Shown here in pieces: positions 27,355 to 36,489 of a stretch of DNA of 64,000 nucleotides. Positions within the stretch are counted from its first letter, which is position 1. Every line of letters begins with the position of its first letter. The DNA lies in the NCBI RefSeq assembly GCF_002750855.1, contig NZ_NWUC01000003.1, positions 124,001-188,000 of the forward strand. The letters are read 5' to 3'. The notes beneath the pieces are model-generated. The model worked only from the letters and a program-made list of their open reading frames with translations. It was not told the origin of the DNA and made no database searches. Made by a program: the position numbers and the translations under genes. Source of the stretch: Neopararhizobium haloflavum. GTDB lineage: Bacteria > Pseudomonadota > Alphaproteobacteria > Rhizobiales > Rhizobiaceae.

Positions 27355-28245
27355 ATGACGATCGACCTTCGCCAAGGCTCGAGCGACCACCTTGGTTCCG
27401 CCGCCCTGGCCATTGGAACGACTGCCCCGCAAGATATCGCCGACCCGCGGATCCTCGGCCGCATGGGCGGGCTGACGACCCGTCTGGCGCAGAGCCGGCG
27501 GGAAATTTGTGCGGCACAGGCTATACGCTACCGCGTCTTTGCTGATGAGATGGGCGCGCACATGTCGCCTGCCTCCGCGCGCGCGCGGCGGGACATGGAC
27601 GGGTTCGATACCTATTGCGACCATCTGCTCGTCATCGACCCCGCGATCGACGGTGATTGCGAGGATCAGATCGTCGGAACGTACCGCCTCTTGCGCCAGT
27701 CCGTCGCCAAGGAGCATCACGGTTTCTACTCCGCGTCGGAGTTTGCCGTCGACGACATGCTCGCGCGCCATCCGCAAAAACGCTTTCTCGAACTTGGCCG
27801 GTCCTGCGTCCTGCCCGCCTACCGCACGCGCCGGACCGTCGAACTGCTGTGGCAGGGCATCTGGGCCTACTGCCAGCGGCATGGTATCGATGCGATGTTC
27901 GGCTGCGCATCCTTTCCGGGCACGAGGCCGGAAGCCCATGCACTGGCGCTTTCGTTCCTCCACCATCATGCCCCGACGAAGGGGGCGTGGTCGGTCAGCG
28001 CCCTGCCGGAGCTTTTCCGCAAGATGGACCTGATGCCGAGTGAGGCGGTGCGGCCGCGTGAGGCGCTGTCGGCAATGCCACCGCTGATCAAGGGCTATTT
28101 GCGGCTTGGAGCGACATTCGGTGAAGGTGCCGTCATCGACCGCGCCTTCGGCACGACCGATGTCGTGGTCGTCCTGCCGCGCAGCGCAATCAATCCACGC
28201 TACGTCAACTACTACGGTGCCGACGCCACACGCTTCGCGCTCTAA
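27355..28245 (+). CDS. olsB: L-ornithine N-alpha-acyltransferase OlsB
   Basis: GNAT-related enzyme that transfers a 3-hydroxyacyl chain from ACP to ornithine, forming lyso-ornithine lipid. The 296-residue protein has the family-specific run IRYRVFADEMGA, QIVGTYRLLRQ, GFYSASEFAVDD, LELGRSCVLPAYR, GCASFPGT, LALSFLHHHAP and NYYGAD. ATG 27355 is preceded by ACGGAAGA; a longer reading to 27298 is not needed. The O-acylating partner (OlsA-type) is at 1.6-2.3 kb. Ornithine lipids are phosphorus-free membrane lipids, often made under phosphate limitation. No Pho box was recognised upstream. Confidence 0.94.
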   Translation: MTIDLRQGSSDHLGSAALAIGTTAPQDIADPRILGRMGGLTTRLAQSRREICAAQAIRYRVFADEMGAHMSPASARARRDMDGFDTYCDHLLVIDPAIDGDCEDQIVGTYRLLRQSVAKEHHGFYSASEFAVDDMLARHPQKRFLELGRSCVLPAYRTRRTVELLWQGIWAYCQRHGIDAMFGCASFPGTRPEAHALALSFLHHHAPTKGAWSVSALPELFRKMDLMPSEAVRPREALSAMPPLIKGYLRLGATFGEGAVIDRAFGTTDVVVVLPRSAINPRYVNYYGADATRFAL

Positions 28246-28739
28246 CGCCCCCTGACCTTTGCCAGCGCGCCGGCGAACGCGCGGGCAAAACTCTCTCTGT
28301 CATCGGGATTGAGGAAGGAGCCGACATCCGTCGCGCGGCCCTCGCCCTTTACCTGCATGCGGGTGATGCCGATCTCGTCGTGGCGCGCGACGGCAAAGCG
28401 GGCCCAGAACGGGTTGAATCGATGCTCCGCCATCCGCCCGGATGGCGCGATCTTGCGGATCGACAGGTTGGTGCGGGATACACTGACATGCTCGCGAGCG
28501 CGCCCGGACCGATAATTGAGCCAGAACGCGCCATAGAGCAAAAGGATGTCGAGGCCGAAAAAGGCGAAGATCGGCCAGGCACCCGCTGCCAGAAAGACGG
28601 CGCCATGCGCAAGGCACAATGCGGCGGTGATGCTCATCAGGATCGCAAAGCCACCACGCCCCAGCGAGCGATGGGGTGTCAGAAGTGCCTCGAAAACCGG
28701 TGTATCGGCCATTGCGGCCGCCTGATTGCCTTCTGTCAT
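28242..28739 (-). CDS. DUF2244 membrane protein
   Basis: Integral membrane protein of 165 residues with two transmembrane helices (about 33-50 and 56-73). A conserved cytoplasmic-looking tail follows, with SVSRTNLSIRKIAPSGR and FNPFWARFAVARHDEIG, typical of DUF2244 (an alphaproteobacterial family of unknown function). It overlaps the end of olsB by four bases on the opposite strand and is divergent from the endonuclease III gene with a 22-base gap. Its short distance to nth is common in Hyphomicrobiales; the functional link is unknown. Confidence 0.85.
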   Translation of the reverse strand: MTEGNQAAAMADTPVFEALLTPHRSLGRGGFAILMSITAALCLAHGAVFLAAGAWPIFAFFGLDILLLYGAFWLNYRSGRAREHVSVSRTNLSIRKIAPSGRMAEHRFNPFWARFAVARHDEIGITRMQVKGEGRATDVGSFLNPDDRESFARAFAGALAKVRGR

Positions 28740-28761
28740 GACCACTGATTATAGAGGGCCG

Positions 28762-29517
28762 ATGCAAAAGCCCAAGTCAAAAACCGTTACTTCCTCGCCC
28801 CAAGCCGCCACTTCCGTCCGTCGCAGGACGCGCCGCAGCCGTTACAACAGTGACGAGATCCACGAGATTTTCCGTCGGTTCAAGCTGCAACGCCCCGAAC
28901 CGAAAGGTGAGTTGGAGCACGTCAATCCATTCACGCTTGTCGTCGCGGTCGCACTTTCCGCCCAGGCAACGGATATCGGCGTCAACAAGGCCACGCGCCA
29001 GCTCTTTGCCATTGCCGACACGCCGCAGAAAATGCTGGCGCTCGGAGAAGACGCTGTGCGCGAGCACATCAAGACGATCGGTCTTTATCGCAACAAGGCC
29101 AAAAACGTGATCGCGCTCAGTCGGAAACTGGTCGACGATTTCGGCGGCGAGGTGCCGCAGACCCGTGAGGCTCTGGTGACGCTGCCCGGCGTCGGGCGCA
29201 AGACGGCTAATGTCGTGCTCTCCATGGCATTCGGGCAGGCCACGATCGCCGTCGATACGCATATCTTCCGCATTGGCAATCGGATTGGTCTTGCGCCCGG
29301 CAAAACTCCGGACGAGGTCGAGGCGACGCTCTTGAAGATCATTCCGGCTGAATACCTCTACCACGCCCACCATTGGCTCATCCTGCACGGCCGCTATGTC
29401 TGCAAAGCGCGCAAACCTGAGTGCGAACGCTGCATCATCGCCGATATCTGCAAGGCCAAGGAGAAGACCTGCGCCGTTCCTGCTCCGATCGTCGAACTGG
29501 ATCAGTTGCCGGCGTGA
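28762..29517 (+). CDS. nth: Endonuclease III
   Basis: Base-excision-repair glycosylase/AP-lyase for oxidised pyrimidines. The 251 residues contain the helix-hairpin-helix with catalytic lysine (LPGVGRKTANVVL), the catalytic aspartate in VDTHIFRIGNRIG, and the iron-sulfur loop C-x6-C-x2-C-x5-C (CKARKPECERCIIADIC region). The N-terminus carries a basic extension of about 35 residues. ATG 28762 is preceded by GAGGG. It is divergent from DUF2244 and convergent with the EI24 gene. The start could alternatively be 28738, but the ribosome binding site favours 28762. Confidence 0.96.
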   Translation: MQKPKSKTVTSSPQAATSVRRRTRRSRYNSDEIHEIFRRFKLQRPEPKGELEHVNPFTLVVAVALSAQATDIGVNKATRQLFAIADTPQKMLALGEDAVREHIKTIGLYRNKAKNVIALSRKLVDDFGGEVPQTREALVTLPGVGRKTANVVLSMAFGQATIAVDTHIFRIGNRIGLAPGKTPDEVEATLLKIIPAEYLYHAHHWLILHGRYVCKARKPECERCIIADICKAKEKTCAVPAPIVELDQLPA

Positions 29518-29523
29518 AGCGCT

Positions 29524-30258
29524 TCAGGTCGTCGCCGGACCCGGCTGGAGCGAGATTTCCGGATCTTTCTGCGCGATCATCTGATGCAGATGCACCATCA
29601 GCCCGGCTGCAAAAAGCGGGGTCAGGATGTTGAGCAGCGGAATGGCCAGGAACCCCGCTACCAGCAGGCCGGCCATAAAGACCGTTGTGCCGTACCGCGA
29701 GCGCAGTTGCCTGGCTTCTTCGGGGGAGTGGTAGCGCATGGCAGCGAACTCGAAGAATTCGCGGCTCAGCAGATAGGCGTTGACGGTGAAGAATGCCACC
29801 AGGTTTACCACGGGTACCCACAGCAGCGAGAAGGCAAGCAGGTTTCCAAGGATCACGACGCCGAGAAACTTGATGGTATGGGGTAACGAGTCCCTGAGAC
29901 TCAGCGCCCTGCCCGTTGGGCCACCCGGATAGTGATCGCGCTCGATGGCCTCGGCGACGTCGTCGAGAAAGAAACCGGCGATCAGCACCGAGATCGGTGC
30001 GATGAGAAAAGCCAGCCCGAAGGCAAGCGCGATCGAGGCAAGAATGGCAAAAAGAAAGCCGGCGACACCAGCCCATTCCGGCATCTCGGGGAAAAAGCCT
30101 GCAAGCCACGGAAGAGTGAACTCGCTGAATGTCCCGGTAATGAGGAACCAGAGACCGATGAGCATCAGCAGCGTCAGCCCGATCACCTTCCAGAAGGCGG
30201 ATCGCGTTTCCGGGGCAAACAGATTGGCGACGGCCAGTCGCGCGGCCTTGACGATCAT
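29524..30258 (-). CDS. EI24/CysZ-like integral membrane protein
   Basis: Polytopic membrane protein of about 244 residues with four to six hydrophobic segments. The family pattern is visible: FLDDVAEAIERDHYPG, then FNLLAFSLLWVPVVN-like and NAYLLSREFFEFAAMRY, characteristic of the EI24 domain that includes the sulfate permease CysZ. No cys genes lie nearby, so sulfate transport is only a possibility. ATG 30258 has GGAG at seven-base spacing; a second ATG six bases upstream is too close to it. It converges on nth with a six-base gap. Confidence 0.82.
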   Translation of the reverse strand: MIVKAARLAVANLFAPETRSAFWKVIGLTLLMLIGLWFLITGTFSEFTLPWLAGFFPEMPEWAGVAGFLFAILASIALAFGLAFLIAPISVLIAGFFLDDVAEAIERDHYPGGPTGRALSLRDSLPHTIKFLGVVILGNLLAFSLLWVPVVNLVAFFTVNAYLLSREFFEFAAMRYHSPEEARQLRSRYGTTVFMAGLLVAGFLAIPLLNILTPLFAAGLMVHLHQMIAQKDPEISLQPGPATT

Positions 30259-30348
30259 GGGCATGCTCCGCCTTCTCTTCCCGCCCGATGTAGGCAACGC
30301 CAGCACCCCCTACAAGCGCACGCCACCTATTGCTTCATCGGTGCGCTT

Positions 30349-30374
30349 GATATATCCAAAAATCTGGATTTATC
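30349..30374. promoter_or_regulatory. Dyad operator upstream of arsC-arsH
   Basis: Inverted repeat GATATATCCA-N6-TGGATTTATC in which nine of ten half-site positions match. It ends 24 bases before the arsC ATG. It overlaps a possible promoter, TTGATA (30347-30352) with a -10 near 30370-30376, so a bound protein would block transcription. The form suits an ArsR-type winged-helix dimer; that regulator is not in the window. Confidence 0.6.
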
Positions 30375-30398
30375 GCTTTATAGAATTGGGCTTCAGCC

Positions 30399-30824
30399 AT
30401 GACGATCACGATCTTCCACAATCCGCGATGCGGCACGTCGCGCAACACTCTTGCCATGATCCGTGCGTCAGGCGAGGAGCCACACATCGTCGAGTACCTG
30501 GCGACACCTCCCTCGCGGGAACGTCTCATGGACCTGATCGCCGCCATGGATATGTCGCCGCGCGATCTTCTGCGGCAGAAAGGCACGCCTTATGACGAGC
30601 TCAATCTTGATGATCTGCGGTTGACCGATGCCGAGATCATAGATGCGATGATGGATCATCCCATTCTGATCAATCGTCCGATCGTTGAAACACCGCTTGG
30701 CACGCGCCTTTGCCGCCCTTCCGAGGTGGTGCTCGACATCCTTCCCAACCCCGATATCGGGGCATTCCGGAAGGAAGACGGAACTGCGGTCGCTCCGCGT
30801 CAGCGTGAGCGCGGCAACTCGTGA
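30399..30824 (+). CDS. arsC: Arsenate reductase, glutaredoxin-coupled (ArsC)
   Basis: Reduces arsenate to arsenite using glutathione/glutaredoxin. The 141 residues have the catalytic Cys11 in [12 protein letters not shown] and the conserved arginines, including R107-type in [15 protein letters not shown]-like substitutions in [11 protein letters not shown] fit the ArsC/Spx fold. It overlaps arsH by four bases (GTGA). An arsenite efflux gene (arsB/acr3) and arsR, normally part of such operons, are not seen here. A YffB-type relative is possible, but the arsH partner supports arsenate reductase. Confidence 0.93.
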   Translation: MTITIFHNPRCGTSRNTLAMIRASGEEPHIVEYLATPPSRERLMDLIAAMDMSPRDLLRQKGTPYDELNLDDLRLTDAEIIDAMMDHPILINRPIVETPLGTRLCRPSEVVLDILPNPDIGAFRKEDGTAVAPRQRERGNS

Positions 30825-31546
30825 ACCGACCTCTCGACCCCAAGACACCGCACCTCGACGAGCAGGCCTTCCACCCGATCGACAGCGCGGCGCTGTTCGA
30901 TCCCGCGCAACCGACCCATCCCATCCGGGTCCTGATGCTCTATGGCTCGTTGCGCCAGCGTTCCTATTCTCGCCTTCTGGCGGAAGAGGCCGCCCGCATC
31001 CTCATGGGCTACGGTGCCGAGGTCCGATTTTTCGATCCGAGCGGATTGCCGCTGCCCGATGAAAGCGCGGCTGATCATCCAAAGGTCGCCGAACTGCGCG
31101 ACCTGTCGCTGTGGTCCGAGGCCCAGGTCTGGTGCTCGCCCGAGCGTCACGGCGCGATGACCGGTGTGATGAAATCGCAGATCGATTGGCTGCCGCTCTC
31201 GCTCGGTGGTGTGCGGCCAACGCAGGGGAGGACGCTGGCGCTCATGCAGGTTTCGGGTGGGTCGCAGAGCTTCAACACGCTCAACCAGTTGCGCGTTCTC
31301 GGTCGCTGGATGCGCATGGTGACCATTCCGAACCAGTCTTCCGTGCCGAAGGCCTTTGCCGAGTTCGAGGAAAACGGCCGGATGAAACCGTCGCCCTACT
31401 ACAATCGCGTGGTCGACGTGATGGAGGAACTCATGAAGTTCACCTGGCTGCTGCGCGGCCGGACGGACTATCTGACCGATCGCTATTCCGAGCGGGTGGA
31501 GACCGCGAAGGCCCTGTCGGAGCGCGTCAATCAACGATCGATCTGA
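30821..31546 (+). CDS. arsH: Organoarsenical oxidase ArsH (NADPH-dependent FMN reductase family)
   Basis: Flavoprotein of 241 residues that oxidises trivalent organoarsenicals. It carries the flavodoxin-like FMN site ([20 protein letters not shown]), the RHG-type ArsH block [22 protein letters not shown], and the [22 protein letters not shown] motif specific to ArsH. The start codon is GTG within the four-base overlap with arsC. ArsH members also reduce azo dyes and chromate in vitro. The arsC-arsH pair alone, without transporter, suggests a partial resistance module supplemented from elsewhere. Confidence 0.95.
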   Translation: MNRPLDPKTPHLDEQAFHPIDSAALFDPAQPTHPIRVLMLYGSLRQRSYSRLLAEEAARILMGYGAEVRFFDPSGLPLPDESAADHPKVAELRDLSLWSEAQVWCSPERHGAMTGVMKSQIDWLPLSLGGVRPTQGRTLALMQVSGGSQSFNTLNQLRVLGRWMRMVTIPNQSSVPKAFAEFEENGRMKPSPYYNRVVDVMEELMKFTWLLRGRTDYLTDRYSERVETAKALSERVNQRSI

Positions 31547-31554
31547 GGCGATCG

Positions 31555-32163
31555 TCAGGAAGGTATGGGCTCGAAGCTCAGTCCGAAGGCTGCCTGCAAC
31601 ATCCCCGTCATCGCAAAAGAGAGGACGACGAGACCGACGGTGATAGCCAAGGCGACAGGCACGTCGTTATCGAATGCCAGACGGGTCACCCTGAAGAAGA
31701 CCGCGATGACGAGAACGAAGAAGACCAGCGACATGATCACCGCGATCGTCTCCAGCGACGGCGCGATCATCATCAACGCGACTGGCACGGCCATGACGTA
31801 GGCGACCGGCAGGCTCAGCCAGTTGGTTGCGATCACCCAGCGTGCAAAATTGGCAGACAGGCCGAGCGGCGCAGCGACGAAGGCAACAATCAGGATCGGC
31901 GCCAGCCAGTTGACGATGTCGATCAGCGCCAGGCGCACGTAGAAGCCGAGACCCGTCAGCGCCGCGTCACCAGCCGCCGCGGCATACGCCCCACGATAAT
32001 GCATCCAGGAGACGGCAAAGGCCGGCAAGGCATATGGAATTGCCGCGAAGGAGGTCCAGAAGCCGTCAGCCGTCAGGTCGAGCCGATGAAAGCCCTTTGC
32101 GTCGTTGCGCGTCAGCCGTTCGACGCCGGACAGATAACGGCCGATGTCGGAGCTCGTCGTCAT
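31555..32163 (-). CDS. Hypothetical multi-pass membrane protein in the dap operon
   Basis: Protein of 202 residues with about five predicted transmembrane helices (near 35-53, 70-100, 108-128, 130-160 and 175-195) and an N-terminal cytoplasmic stretch ([25 protein letters not shown]). I do not recognise a named family. It overlaps dapE by four bases (ATGA), so it is co-translated with it. Homologues in the same position downstream of dapE are common in rhizobia as I recall. Its link to lysine or peptidoglycan synthesis is inferred from position only. Confidence 0.75.
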   Translation of the reverse strand: MTTSSDIGRYLSGVERLTRNDAKGFHRLDLTADGFWTSFAAIPYALPAFAVSWMHYRGAYAAAAGDAALTGLGFYVRLALIDIVNWLAPILIVAFVAAPLGLSANFARWVIATNWLSLPVAYVMAVPVALMMIAPSLETIAVIMSLVFFVLVIAVFFRVTRLAFDNDVPVALAITVGLVVLSFAMTGMLQAAFGLSFEPIPS

Positions 32164-33356
32164 CCGCCGAACCAGCGATCGAGAAAGTCCGAGTATATCG
32201 TGGTCAGCGTTTCCAGGTCCGCCAATGCCACGCGCTCATCGACCATGTGCATGGTCTTGCCTACAAGGCCAAACTCCACGACGGGGCAATAGTCCTTGAT
32301 GAACCTTGCATCGGAGGTCCCCCCAGTCGTCGACAGGGCAGCCTTGCTGCCAGTCACCGCCGTCACAGCATCCTGCATCGTTGCGATCAAATTTTCGTCG
32401 CGCGTCAGGAAAACGTGGCTGGGCCGCTCGCGCCACTGAACCTCAAAGTCAACCGGCGAAGCACTGCTGCCGGCGCGCAAATCTTCAGCTGCACGGTCGA
32501 GCCGGTTGTGAATCTCGGTCTGCAACGTCTCTGCCTCCCATACATCGTTAAAACGCACGTTGAAGGCAGCCGTTGCACGAGCGGGAATCACATTCGTCGC
32601 CGCATTGCCGACGTCGATCGAGGTCACTTCGAGATTGGTCGGCGGAAAATTGTCGGTGCCTTCGTCGAACGCCGGGGCCAGCAGGGCCTGACACAGTGAA
32701 AGGATGGAATGCACCGGGTTGTCCGCCAGATGCGGATAGGCGACATGGCCCTGAACGCCGTTGACGACCAGTGTTGCGGAAAGCGACCCGCGCCTGCCGA
32801 TCTTGATCATGTCGCCGAGGGCTGCGGGATTGGTCGGCTCGCCGACGACGCAGCCGTCCCAGCGCTCGCCCTTCCCTGCCGCCCACTCCAAAAGCTTGGC
32901 GGTGCCGTTGATCGAAGGCCCCTCTTCATCGCCGGTGATCAGGAAAGAAATCGATCCCGACGGCGCGCCGTGGCGAGCGACATTACGGGCGCACGCGGCG
33001 ACGAAACAGGCGATGCCGCCCTTCATGTCTACAGCGCCCCGGCCGACCATCTCGCCATTGACGATGGCCGCGTCGAAGGGTCCATGCGTCCAGGATCGGG
33101 CATCGCCCACGGGCACCACATCGGTATGGCCGGCGAACATGATGTGTGGTGAAGCCGTGCCGAGGCGGGCGTACAGATTTTCGACATCGGGCGTACCGGG
33201 TTCACGGAACGTCACGCGCTCGACCGCAAAGCCGAGCGGCTCCAGCATAGCCTCGAGAGTGGCGAGCGCGCCGCCTTCATCGGGTGTGACGGAAGGGCAT
33301 CGGATCAACGCGGCAAGCGCTTCAACGGGGTTTGTCGTATCGAGGCGTTCGGTCAT
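32160..33356 (-). CDS. dapE: Succinyl-diaminopimelate desuccinylase
   Basis: Zinc M20-family hydrolase in the succinylase branch of the DAP/lysine pathway, producing LL-DAP for peptidoglycan. The 398 residues contain [12 protein letters not shown] (first metal histidine and aspartate), [27 protein letters not shown] (catalytic glutamate), and a C-terminal [31 protein letters not shown]. The ATG at 33356 is used, but a GTG three bases upstream is possible. It sits in the operon dapD-DUF805-dapE-membrane protein. Confidence 0.96.
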   Translation of the reverse strand: MTERLDTTNPVEALAALIRCPSVTPDEGGALATLEAMLEPLGFAVERVTFREPGTPDVENLYARLGTASPHIMFAGHTDVVPVGDARSWTHGPFDAAIVNGEMVGRGAVDMKGGIACFVAACARNVARHGAPSGSISFLITGDEEGPSINGTAKLLEWAAGKGERWDGCVVGEPTNPAALGDMIKIGRRGSLSATLVVNGVQGHVAYPHLADNPVHSILSLCQALLAPAFDEGTDNFPPTNLEVTSIDVGNAATNVIPARATAAFNVRFNDVWEAETLQTEIHNRLDRAAEDLRAGSSASPVDFEVQWRERPSHVFLTRDENLIATMQDAVTAVTGSKAALSTTGGTSDARFIKDYCPVVEFGLVGKTMHMVDERVALADLETLTTIYSDFLDRWFGG

Positions 33357-33399
33357 CACTTCTTACCAGCCAGATTAAAAATCGTATCGAAGCGGCGTT

Positions 33400-33810
33400 T
33401 CACGCGTGCGGGGCGTCGCGCTTGGTGCCGAAGCTGTTCGGGCCTTGTGTTCCGGGCCATACGGCGAGTGCCACGAGGACCAGGATCGACAAGGCAGGGA
33501 CGAAGATCAGCACCGCCAGAGCGCCCGCCATGTCGACGTCGTGCAGGCGCTTGACCGACAGCATCGCCGAGGCCCAAACCGTGATCACCCCAGCGCCGAG
33601 CGCCACGATCGTCCATACCGCCAGTCCCGCACCGCCCTCGTCCTGCGCCAGCAGCACCGACAGCATGAAACCGTTCATCGCCGTCAGCAGCAGCCAGCCC
33701 AGAATGAACAATTTTCGGCCGATGCGTCCCGATGGCGAAAAGAGGAGCCAGCGCATGCCGGCATGGCGAACAGACCAGAAACCGCCACCGGGTGCCGGCC
33801 TGTTCGCCAT
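33400..33810 (-). CDS. DUF805 family membrane protein
   Basis: Small 136-residue membrane protein of the DUF805 (YhaH) type. The diagnostic N-terminus LLFSPSGRIGRKLFILGWLLL is clear, along with MLSVKRLHDVDMAGALAVLIFVP, the RxHD motif of the family. About three to four transmembrane helices are visible. It lies between dapD (three-base gap) and dapE, so it belongs to the same transcript. Its function is unknown, and many bacteria carry several copies of DUF805 proteins. Confidence 0.9.
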   Translation of the reverse strand: MANRPAPGGGFWSVRHAGMRWLLFSPSGRIGRKLFILGWLLLTAMNGFMLSVLLAQDEGGAGLAVWTIVALGAGVITVWASAMLSVKRLHDVDMAGALAVLIFVPALSILVLVALAVWPGTQGPNSFGTKRDAPHA

Positions 33811-33813
33811 CGC

Positions 33814-34665
33814 CTAGTCCCTGAGCAATTCGTTGATGGACACCTTGGCGCGCGTCTTTTCATCGACTTTCTTGACGATCACGGCGCAGTAGAGATGCGG
33901 GGCCGGCTGGCCGTTGCCCATCGGCTTGGTGCCGGGCATCGATCCTGCCACAACGACCGAATAAGGCGGTACCTCGCCATAGGTCACGTCTCCCGTCTCC
34001 CGGTCGACGATCTTCGTCGACTTCCCGATGAAGACGCCCATGCCGAGAACTGCACCTTCGCGCACGATGCAGCCTTCCACGACTTCCGAACGGGCTCCGA
34101 TGAAACAGTTGTCCTCGATGATGACCGGCCCGGCCTGAAGCGGCTCGAGAACGCCGCCGATTCCGACTCCGCCTGAAAGATGCACGTTCTTGCCGATTTG
34201 CGCGCAGGATCCGACGGTGGCCCAGGTATCGACCATCGTGCCCTCATCGACATAGGCGCCGAGATTGACGAAGGACGGCATCAAGACGGCATTGCGGCCA
34301 ATGAAGGCGGAGCGGCGCACCGTGCAGTTCGGCACGGCGCGGAACCCCGCTTTCTCGAAATCAAGCGTGCCCCAACCATCGAATTTGGACGCCACCTTGT
34401 CCCACCAGACGGCGTCTCCAGGTCCGCCATTGATGATCTCCATCGGATTGAGCCGGAAAGACAGGAGGACGGCCTTCTTGAGCCACTGGTTCACCGTCCA
34501 GTTGCCGTCTGCGCCCTTTTCGGCCACGCGTGCCTTGCCGCTGTCGAGCAGGTTCAACGCGGCCTCGACCGCTTCACGCACCTTGCCTTTGGTGGAAGCG
34601 GTCAATTCATCGCGCTTTTCGAACGCTTCATCGATGGTTTGGGAGAGGGCGACGGTGTCGATCAT
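33814..34665 (-). CDS. dapD: 2,3,4,5-tetrahydropyridine-2,6-dicarboxylate N-succinyltransferase
   Basis: Trimeric left-handed beta-helix enzyme that succinylates tetrahydrodipicolinate using succinyl-CoA. The 283 residues contain the hexapeptide-repeat region (about 130-230), seen in [39 protein letters not shown] and [17 protein letters not shown]. The N-terminal helical domain is also typical. AAGGAAC precedes the ATG. It is the first gene of the dap operon and is divergent from the LOG-family gene. With dapE it shows the succinylase route to DAP. Confidence 0.97.
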   Translation of the reverse strand: MIDTVALSQTIDEAFEKRDELTASTKGKVREAVEAALNLLDSGKARVAEKGADGNWTVNQWLKKAVLLSFRLNPMEIINGGPGDAVWWDKVASKFDGWGTLDFEKAGFRAVPNCTVRRSAFIGRNAVLMPSFVNLGAYVDEGTMVDTWATVGSCAQIGKNVHLSGGVGIGGVLEPLQAGPVIIEDNCFIGARSEVVEGCIVREGAVLGMGVFIGKSTKIVDRETGDVTYGEVPPYSVVVAGSMPGTKPMGNGQPAPHLYCAVIVKKVDEKTRAKVSINELLRD

Positions 34666-34780
34666 GGAAGTTCCTTAACGCTCCGACCATATAGTTTTGT
34701 GAGGATGCCCCTCTCCTAAGGACAAGCACGGATCGACACAAGCCGTGCCGCCTTCCCCGACAACGATACAGGCCATTGGT

Positions 34781-35635
34781 ATGAGTGCGAAACGCAGAGA
34801 CGATGTGTGGGACCCGCTGAAAACCTCGGGCGAGGACCGTCGACGTGCCGAGCGCTCACCTTCGACGCCGCAGACGGAGAACCCCGCCTACCGGCTCGCC
34901 TATGTCGACGAAGACTTCATGTGCCGCGAAGAACTCCGGCCGGTCCGGCTGCAACTTGAGCTGCTCAAGCCGGAAATGCTGCTTGACGAGTACGGGATCA
35001 AGTCCACGGTCGTCCTGTTCGGCGGTGCGCGTATTCCCGAGCCGGGCGGTGATGCATGGGCGGCGCGCAACGAAACCCAGCGCCAGAACCTGACGGCCGC
35101 ATCGGTCTACTACGAAGAGGCCCGCCAGTTCGCGCGGCTTTGCGCGGAGCATTCAGCGGCGAGCGGGCACCGGGAATTCGTCATCACCACGGGCGGCGGA
35201 CCGGGCGTGATGGAAGCGGGCAACCGGGGCGCGGCGGAGGCCGGGGCCCCCACCATCGGCCTCAACATCATCCTGCCGCATGAGCAGGCGCCGAACCGGT
35301 ATGTAACGCCGGATCTTTCGTTCAACTTCCACTATTTCGCGATCCGCAAGATGCACTTCCTGCTGCGCGCCAAGGCGATTGTCGTCTTTCCCGGCGGGTT
35401 CGGAACGATGGACGAGATGTTCGAGGCGCTGACGCTGATCCAGACCGGCCGGATGGAGCGCGTTCCCTTCATCCTTTTCAGCCCGACCTTCTGGCAGGGC
35501 ATCGTCAATTTCGAGGCGCTGGCCGATTTCGGGACGATTGCCCCAGCTGACCTCGATCTGATCAGTTTCGTGGAGACGGCCGAGGAGGCCTGGGCCGTCA
35601 TCGCGGATCACTACAGCTTCGAGGAACCGGACTGA
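34781..35635 (+). CDS. LOG-family protein (TIGR00730-like, Rossmann fold)
   Basis: Protein of about 284 residues of the lysine-decarboxylase-like/LOG superfamily. The phosphoribohydrolase-type motifs are TTGGGPGVMEAGNRGAAEAG and FPGGFGTMDEMFEALTLIQTGR (PGGxGTxxE). Plant LOG proteins convert cytokinin ribotides to active bases, and bacterial relatives cleave AMP or related nucleotides. The long N-terminal region (about 1-70) marks the larger bacterial subgroup. ATG 34781 is used; an in-frame GTG at 34745 is possible. It is divergent from dapD. The substrate is not determined here. Confidence 0.88.
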   Translation: MSAKRRDDVWDPLKTSGEDRRRAERSPSTPQTENPAYRLAYVDEDFMCREELRPVRLQLELLKPEMLLDEYGIKSTVVLFGGARIPEPGGDAWAARNETQRQNLTAASVYYEEARQFARLCAEHSAASGHREFVITTGGGPGVMEAGNRGAAEAGAPTIGLNIILPHEQAPNRYVTPDLSFNFHYFAIRKMHFLLRAKAIVVFPGGFGTMDEMFEALTLIQTGRMERVPFILFSPTFWQGIVNFEALADFGTIAPADLDLISFVETAEEAWAVIADHYSFEEPD

Positions 35636-35654
35636 AAGCCGGGCCGACGCAAGC

Positions 35655-36380
35655 CTACTCGCCCGGCTCCAACTGCTTGAGGGCCGACTTGAGAAACGCG
35701 GCGAGATCATCGGTCACGTAGTCGATGTGATCGCCATCGTAGCCTTCGTGCTCCCAGACCTCGCCCAGCGGGCCTTCCAGGTTATTGGGGACAATCAGCA
35801 CCGTCTTCATCCCGATCGCCTTCGGCACGGTCAGGTTGCGCGGCAGATCCTCGAACATCGCTGCCCGCGCGGCGTCCACGCGATGGAGCCCCATGAACTT
35901 GTCGTAGGTTTCGGCGGCGGGTTTGGGCATCAGATCGGCTGCGACGATGTCGAAAATGTCGTCGAAATGGTCGAGAATTCCGAGAGCCGTGGCCGTGCGC
36001 TCGGCATGCTTCGTATCTCCGTTGGTGAAGATGAACTTGCGGCCCGGCAGCGCGCGGATCGCTTCACCGAGATCCGGATCCGGCTTCACCCAGGAGTAAT
36101 CGATGTCGTGGACGCGTTCGAGAAACGCATTCGGATCGATCTTGTGAAGGGTCATGAGACCTTTCAGCGTCGTCCCATGATCGCGGTAGTAGCGCTTTTG
36201 CAGCGCACGGGCGTCGTCCTCCGGCAACTGCAGGAGTTCGGCGACATAGGCCGTCATGCGCGCGTCGATCTGCGAAAACAGGTCGGTGTGGCGAGGATAG
36301 AGCGTGTTGTCGAGATCGAAGACCCAGTCGGTCACATGGGTAAAATCGTTCGACGCAGGCTTGTGCAGTTTGTCTGTCAT
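35655..36380 (-). CDS. HAD-family pyrimidine 5'-nucleotidase
   Basis: Haloacid-dehalogenase-fold phosphatase of 241 residues. The nucleophile motif is DWVFDLDNTLYPRHTDLF (motif I), FIFTNGDTKHAERTA supplies motif II, and the C-terminal aspartates lie in MFEDLPRNLTVPKAIGMKTVL. The pattern matches SDT1/YjjG-like pyrimidine nucleotidases that dephosphorylate UMP and CMP. The start ATG 36380 gives the usual N-terminus before the motif; the longer frame to 36428 is not needed. It converges on the LOG gene with a 19-base gap. Nucleotide salvage is the likely role, unproven here. Confidence 0.9.
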   Translation of the reverse strand: MTDKLHKPASNDFTHVTDWVFDLDNTLYPRHTDLFSQIDARMTAYVAELLQLPEDDARALQKRYYRDHGTTLKGLMTLHKIDPNAFLERVHDIDYSWVKPDPDLGEAIRALPGRKFIFTNGDTKHAERTATALGILDHFDDIFDIVAADLMPKPAAETYDKFMGLHRVDAARAAMFEDLPRNLTVPKAIGMKTVLIVPNNLEGPLGEVWEHEGYDGDHIDYVTDDLAAFLKSALKQLEPGE

Positions 36381-36489
36381 TGCCCGGTTATCGCACGGGT
36401 ATCGTAAATAAAAAGGGCGCGCGCACAAATTCGACCCGGTGTGGCCGCCCCGCTACCCGTCGCCCTCCGCCTATGCTAACGGCCATGCC

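Noticed and set aside
30259-30398. arsR-like coding sequence upstream of arsC
   Set aside because: The 140 bases are too short for an ArsR gene and contain no helix-turn-helix pattern on either strand.
31111-32292. 393-codon plus-strand frame overlapping arsH and the dap-operon membrane protein
   Set aside because: It crosses two well-supported genes in other frames and its translation is low-complexity charged sequence.
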